This document shows positions 51,108 to 54,822 of a DNA stretch of 54,822 nt, one piece after another; position 1 is the stretch's first letter, and the number at the start of each line of letters is the position of its first letter. The notes under the pieces are model-generated. The model was given only the letters and a program-made list of their open reading frames with translations. It was not told where the DNA came from and did not search any database. Both the position numbers and the translations under genes were made by a program. This stretch comes from Flavobacteriaceae bacterium (lineage in GTDB: Bacteria; Bacteroidota; Bacteroidia; Flavobacteriales; Flavobacteriaceae): assembly GCA_018608765.1 (NCBI GenBank), contig JABAYY010000058.1:1-54822 (forward strand), written 5' to 3'.

Positions 51108-51443
51108 ATGAAGCAATTCATCATCGTATTTTCTTTTATAGTTGTGACGCAAACTGCGTATTCTCAAAAATTATTTTCCGTAAACTACCAAAACCAAGCA
51201 GATATAAAAGTCTTTGTGGTGGATTATGCAAATCAAGCGGATTTAAAAGTTTTTAAGGTCGATTACAGCAATCGAGCACAAGGGAATAAAGGACTTTGGT
51301 TTTTTACGGATTATTCGAATCAGTCAGATAAAACCTTATTTTTTGTGGACTATGCGAATCAAGCCGACCTAAAAATTTTCTTTGTCCAATACGAAAACCA
51401 AGCGGGTTGGCAGAATAATTCTAAAAAACAGTTATTGTATTGA
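51108..51443 (+). CDS. Exported DUF6150-like tandem-repeat protein
   Basis: A 111-residue protein with a signal peptide (IIVFSFIVVTQTAYSQ). The mature part is six degenerate copies of a 13- to 16-residue unit, best seen as VDYANQADLKVF (copies at about 21-33, 34-46, 47-60, 61-74, 75-88 and 89-101). The pattern recalls DUF6150, whose members are mostly intracellular and of unknown role. The regular pattern suggests a small all-beta repeat. It lies 12 bases after the nuclease gene and may be cotranscribed with it. Confidence 0.65.
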   Translation: MKQFIIVFSFIVVTQTAYSQKLFSVNYQNQADIKVFVVDYANQADLKVFKVDYSNRAQGNKGLWFFTDYSNQSDKTLFFVDYANQADLKIFFVQYENQAGWQNNSKKQLLY

Positions 51444-51637
51444 TGTTGGTTTGTGGTTATAAGTTGCAACAAATGTTTGTATTATAGCTCAATAAATTAA
51501 ACAAAAAAATTACTGTTGTGTCGATTTTTTTACAATTTAATTTTAATTATACTTAATTATTTTAGGGCTTTTTACTCTTAAAATAACTCAAAAAACAGTT
51601 TTTTATTTACTAAAATAGTCCATTTAATAATTTTATT

Positions 51638-51665
51638 TTTGATGGCTATTAAATCCTTATATTTG
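51638..51665 (+). promoter_or_regulatory. Promoter of the giant PKD-like gene
   Basis: TTTG (51638-51641), 16-base spacer, TATATTTG (51658-51665). The -7 element is exact; the spacer is shorter than the common 19. It gives a leader of about 35 bases before the ATG at 51708. Confidence 0.5.
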
Positions 51666-51707
51666 TTCTCCAATTTAATTAATTAGTTAAACAAAATAAT
51701 TATAGAT

Positions 51708-54700
51708 ATGAACTTAAGTAATTTAAGATATTTTTTATTTATTGTTTTTATAGCAGTTTTCACAAATTCGAACGCACAAAATCAGCAAGATAACTGCCCC
51801 TCTTCCACTTCAATTGTATTAGAACATTTTACTGTTGGTCCCTACATCCAAGGGGGTCGTGTAGCTGTGTTTTTTGATCCTCAAGGAATTTATGAATTAG
51901 ATAATCAATTTGTTTTAGAACTATCAGATTCTTCCGGAGACTTTACTTCAGCCACAATATTATCTACAAAAGATGAATTTTTTATACCCATTCTGAATGG
52001 AGTTATTCCGTTAACGACTCCTGCAGGTTCGGCTTATAAACTAAAAATACGCTCTACAAATCCAGTTTCTGAAGTTGATACAGATTCCTTCGAAATAATT
52101 TCTGATTCTTCTGCAGATTTAACGGTAGGTACAATAGAATTTATAAACAATTCTGCTACAGATCTATCAGACTTTATTAAATGTGTTGACTTAGATGCAA
52201 ATAATTATTTTTTAGGATATAAAAATAAAGGACAAAACAGCGTAACGCCACCAATAGAAGATCCAATTCGTCTGAAATCATCGGGAGGGTCTGCTTCAAG
52301 TAAAGACGTTAGAATTTTAGTTGCAGGTACTTGGGAATCAATTCCATTATCTGGCTTGGGTCAGTTTTCTATTCCTTCAGGCCTGCCAGTTGGTTATTAT
52401 TTGATTGAAATTGATAGGACCATACAAGGAAGCAGTGTTGAATATCACCATACTTCAGGGTTTATTTTTCATTTTAACACTGGAAACACAGGTATTGCAA
52501 ACACAAGTGAAGAAGATGTTTGTGTGAACGAAATAGTTGGTTTTGAAGTGGCATCACCCGTGATGTCAACCAATTATCCAGGATCATTGTACTCTATCTT
52601 TTATGGAGACGAGGATCAAAATATTGCTGCTAACACGGAGTACTACACGCATTCCAGACTGCAAGAGTGTAATACTTTAGAACACGTCTACAACTTAGCA
52701 ACCTGTTCTAGTGAATTCAAAGATAATAATGTTGACGAGCTTGGTTATTATTACAAATTAGATTTTAAGCTTCTTAGTAAAGGAATTTTTGATGGTGAAA
52801 CCCCTGGGGAGTTTATTTGTGACGATTACACTCAAAATGGCAACGGTACTACTAAATGGGTGAATGTTAGTTTGAAGCCAGATGCAGATTTTGAAACAAA
52901 CCCTGAGATTTGTGAAGGAACAATTCTAACAGCAACAGATATTTCTTTGGTCGGTACATATGGATATGGTCCTCAATGTGAAACAGAATACAGAAGATAT
53001 TGGGAGGTATTATTTCCTGGCTCAACTGTATGGGATTCTGTTACTGAAGATTTGGGTTGGATTGATATTGATGGAAACCTTAATATCCCCGGCGATGTAA
53101 CCTTAGGTCAACCAGGTTGCTGGGAAATTAAATTAAAAATCAGAAATCCTTTTGGCTGTGTTCAAACCGATATTATTACAAAAACGGTTGTTGTTGAGCC
53201 AGAACCAAATTCAAGCTTTACATATGACCCAACAAATCTTTTGTGTGCACCACAACTTATAGATTTTACAAACACTTCAAACACTGAAGGCTTTTCTGAA
53301 GCATGTGGTAGTCCAGATTATACATGGACGGTGACACCTGTTGGCACCCCTGCTACCGTTACAGGATTTAATTTTATTATCGATCCAAATTTAGCAGGCG
53401 ACCCTGAAAATTATGTGAACCCCACAATTAATTTCACACAACCCGGTACTTACTCTGTTGTGTTAAATACATCAAACGTCTGTGGAGATGATGATTCTGA
53501 ACCTGTTTTAATTGAAATTATAGGAGATCCAACAGTCAATTTTCCAGTTCCATCTTTAGCCGCATGTCAAGCTTTACCGGGACAAACTGTTGATGGCTTT
53601 ATTTTAGATTTTTTAAACAACATAGCAATCAGTCCAATATACAGTCAAGCACCTTATGAGCCATCGTCTTACACTTGGACCATTACGGGACCTGGAGTCA
53701 CTGCAGCAGATTATATATTTCTGAATGGAACAGATGCTTCTAGTGATTTTCCAATTATTAAGTTTTCAGCTTATAAAACCTATACCATTACAGTTTTAGT
53801 TGATGGGAATTGTGAAAATTCAAGTTCCGATACAATTATTTTTATATACGAGCAAACCCCAATTATTACAAATACAGATACAGAACAAGAGATTTGTTCT
53901 GGAGGCACAACACAGCTCATTCAGATTACTTCGGACATGGATCCGGAAACCATTTATTCTATATCCATTACAGCCGATCCTGCTATTTCGGGATATGACC
54001 CTGCTTTAAATTCTGGAGATACAATTCCAGCAATGGTTCTAACAAATTCATCTAACGTTCCAGCTAACCTTGTCTATTCAGTGAGTCCGGAAGTTGATAA
54101 CTGTCAAGGAGCTACAGTAAATTTCACCATAACTGTAAATCCTACACCAGTAATTCCAACCCTAACCGATGAGATTTGCTCAGAACAAACATTTGTAGTC
54201 ATTCCAGTGAATAACCCACCAACGTCAATTGTACCCGCCAACACCACCTATACTTGGATTGTTGTTGACAACACGAACGTTACAGGAGACACGAATGAAA
54301 CAACCCCACAGATCTCTATAAGTCAAACCCTTACAAACGCCACAAATAGTGTTCAGTCCGTTGAATATACTGTAACACCAATTTCTGGTGCAGACGGTTT
54401 ATGTGAAGGCGCACCTTTTACACTCATCGTTCAAGTTGATCCTAAGCCAACTTTAGATGATGTTGTTTTACCCGCAATTTGTTCAGGTGAAACTTTCAAT
54501 CATTTGCCCGTAGAAGCAGGAGGAATCAATGGAACCGATAGTATTCCAGCAAATACTACGTACACATGGACCGTAGTGGATGCAAATGGTTTGGTAACTG
54601 GAGATTCAAACGAAACAATAGGTCAAACTTCTATAAGTCAAACCTTAACAAACGGTTCAAATGTTCCTCAAACATTGGTTTATACAGTAACACCAACTTC

Positions 54701-54822
54701 TGGAGACCAAGGTAATTGTGTAGGAGCTGAGTTTACATTGACAATTGTTGTGAATCCAACGCCAGTGATTCCAACCCTAACCGATGAGATTTGCTCAGAA
54801 CAAACATTTGTAGTCATTCCAG
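51708..54822 (+). CDS. Giant PKD-like repeat surface protein (partial, runs off right edge)
   Basis: The frame opens at an ATG at 51708 and stays open to the window end, over 1,038 codons. After the signal peptide (FLFIVFIAVFTNSNAQ) comes a unique N-terminal part of about 470 residues, then a series of PKD-like/Ig-like domains of about 100 residues, each with a conserved Cys in ICSEQTF or ICSGETF and motifs like VYTVTPTSG and VVNPTPVIPTL. Such proteins in flavobacteria are exported by T9SS and act as adhesins, including SprB-like gliding adhesins; the C-terminal sorting domain would be outside the window. A 615-base DNA repeat is seen near the end. Confidence 0.85.
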   Translation, partial: MNLSNLRYFLFIVFIAVFTNSNAQNQQDNCPSSTSIVLEHFTVGPYIQGGRVAVFFDPQGIYELDNQFVLELSDSSGDFTSATILSTKDEFFIPILNGVIPLTTPAGSAYKLKIRSTNPVSEVDTDSFEIISDSSADLTVGTIEFINNSATDLSDFIKCVDLDANNYFLGYKNKGQNSVTPPIEDPIRLKSSGGSASSKDVRILVAGTWESIPLSGLGQFSIPSGLPVGYYLIEIDRTIQGSSVEYHHTSGFIFHFNTGNTGIANTSEEDVCVNEIVGFEVASPVMSTNYPGSLYSIFYGDEDQNIAANTEYYTHSRLQECNTLEHVYNLATCSSEFKDNNVDELGYYYKLDFKLLSKGIFDGETPGEFICDDYTQNGNGTTKWVNVSLKPDADFETNPEICEGTILTATDISLVGTYGYGPQCETEYRRYWEVLFPGSTVWDSVTEDLGWIDIDGNLNIPGDVTLGQPGCWEIKLKIRNPFGCVQTDIITKTVVVEPEPNSSFTYDPTNLLCAPQLIDFTNTSNTEGFSEACGSPDYTWTVTPVGTPATVTGFNFIIDPNLAGDPENYVNPTINFTQPGTYSVVLNTSNVCGDDDSEPVLIEIIGDPTVNFPVPSLAACQALPGQTVDGFILDFLNNIAISPIYSQAPYEPSSYTWTITGPGVTAADYIFLNGTDASSDFPIIKFSAYKTYTITVLVDGNCENSSSDTIIFIYEQTPIITNTDTEQEICSGGTTQLIQITSDMDPETIYSISITADPAISGYDPALNSGDTIPAMVLTNSSNVPANLVYSVSPEVDNCQGATVNFTITVNPTPVIPTLTDEICSEQTFVVIPVNNPPTSIVPANTTYTWIVVDNTNVTGDTNETTPQISISQTLTNATNSVQSVEYTVTPISGADGLCEGAPFTLIVQVDPKPTLDDVVLPAICSGETFNHLPVEAGGINGTDSIPANTTYTWTVVDANGLVTGDSNETIGQTSISQTLTNGSNVPQTLVYTVTPTSGDQGNCVGAEFTLTIVVNPTPVIPTLTDEICSEQTFVVIP
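54153..54822 (+). repeat. 615-base direct repeat in the PKD-like gene
   Basis: The stretch beginning ATTCCAACCCTAACCGATGA recurs at 54153 and 54768, identical for at least 55 bases up to the window edge. The period is 615 bases (205 codons, two domains), so the copies are recent duplications and the array is likely to continue. Confidence 0.8.

Noticed and set aside
1-54822. tRNA, rRNA, CRISPR arrays, insertion sequences, prophage
   Set aside because: Looked for cloverleaf ends, regularly spaced repeats, transposase or integrase motifs; none seen.

Overview
The window looks like chromosome of a low-GC marine-type member of the Flavobacteriaceae (Bacteroidota). Grounds: several genes are preceded by the Bacteroidota promoter pattern TTTG/TTG-N19-TAnnTTTG; there is a secreted nuclease with a type IX secretion (T9SS) C-terminal sorting domain and a giant PKD-like cell-surface protein; and families typical of the phylum are present (DUF1573, DUF2490, long Nif3, RsfS-FtsH-LUD-CdsA-Psd order). 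No rRNA, tRNA, CRISPR, insertion sequence or prophage was seen, and no gene-free stretch exceeds about 300 bases. Two genes are cut by the window edges: the Nif3 gene at the left and the PKD-like giant gene at the right.

Layout. 1-9.6 kb: Nif3 and LpxK (divergent), an acetyltransferase, an operon running ECF sigma factor, Nramp-like carrier, LipA and GAPDH, a small Cys-rich membrane protein resembling NqrM, an aquaporin, MurB and an aminotransferase. 9.7-21.6 kb: a double aspartyl-protease/PDZ protein, DUF1573, ValS, then a membrane-lipid and proteostasis block (RsfS, FtsH, LUD, CdsA, Psd, acyl-CoA-binding protein), BirA, an SRPBCC protein, PyrE and a Nudix hydrolase. 21.7-29.0 kb: SulP transporter, CoaD, Ddl, PASTA protein, RluD, YaaA, RhlE-type helicase and VF530. 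29.1-33.9 kb: a DUF1772 membrane protein divergent from a TetR regulator that has a 17-bp palindrome over its own promoter, then an acidic membrane protein and a SulP transporter/beta-carbonic anhydrase/DUF2490 operon. 33.9-39.7 kb: a disrupted hybrid histidine kinase, an acetyltransferase, a vWA plus MoxR/BchI-like ATPase pair and a lone exported protein. 39.9-46.4 kb: a complete seven-gene trp operon (E-G-D-C-F-B-A), preceded by a classical attenuator and followed by an intrinsic terminator. 46.4-54.8 kb: YceI, a redox/sulfur cassette of two thioredoxin-fold and two rhodanese proteins, a nucleotidyltransferase, and three exported proteins (endonuclease I, a DUF6150-like repeat protein, the giant PKD-like protein).

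Most notable points. The trp operon has a strong -33/-7 promoter, an 18-codon leader peptide with three consecutive Trp codons, an intrinsic terminator whose T-run touches the trpE ATG, and a 7-base candidate antiterminator segment lying exactly on the leader stop codon, so all parts of transcription attenuation can be read directly. Other points are a TetR autoregulatory palindrome, a spaced 10-bp inverted repeat between rsfS and birA, a histidine kinase broken by one nonsense codon and one frameshift, and an Nramp-superfamily protein lacking both metal-binding motifs and encoded with an ECF sigma factor but no anti-sigma gene.
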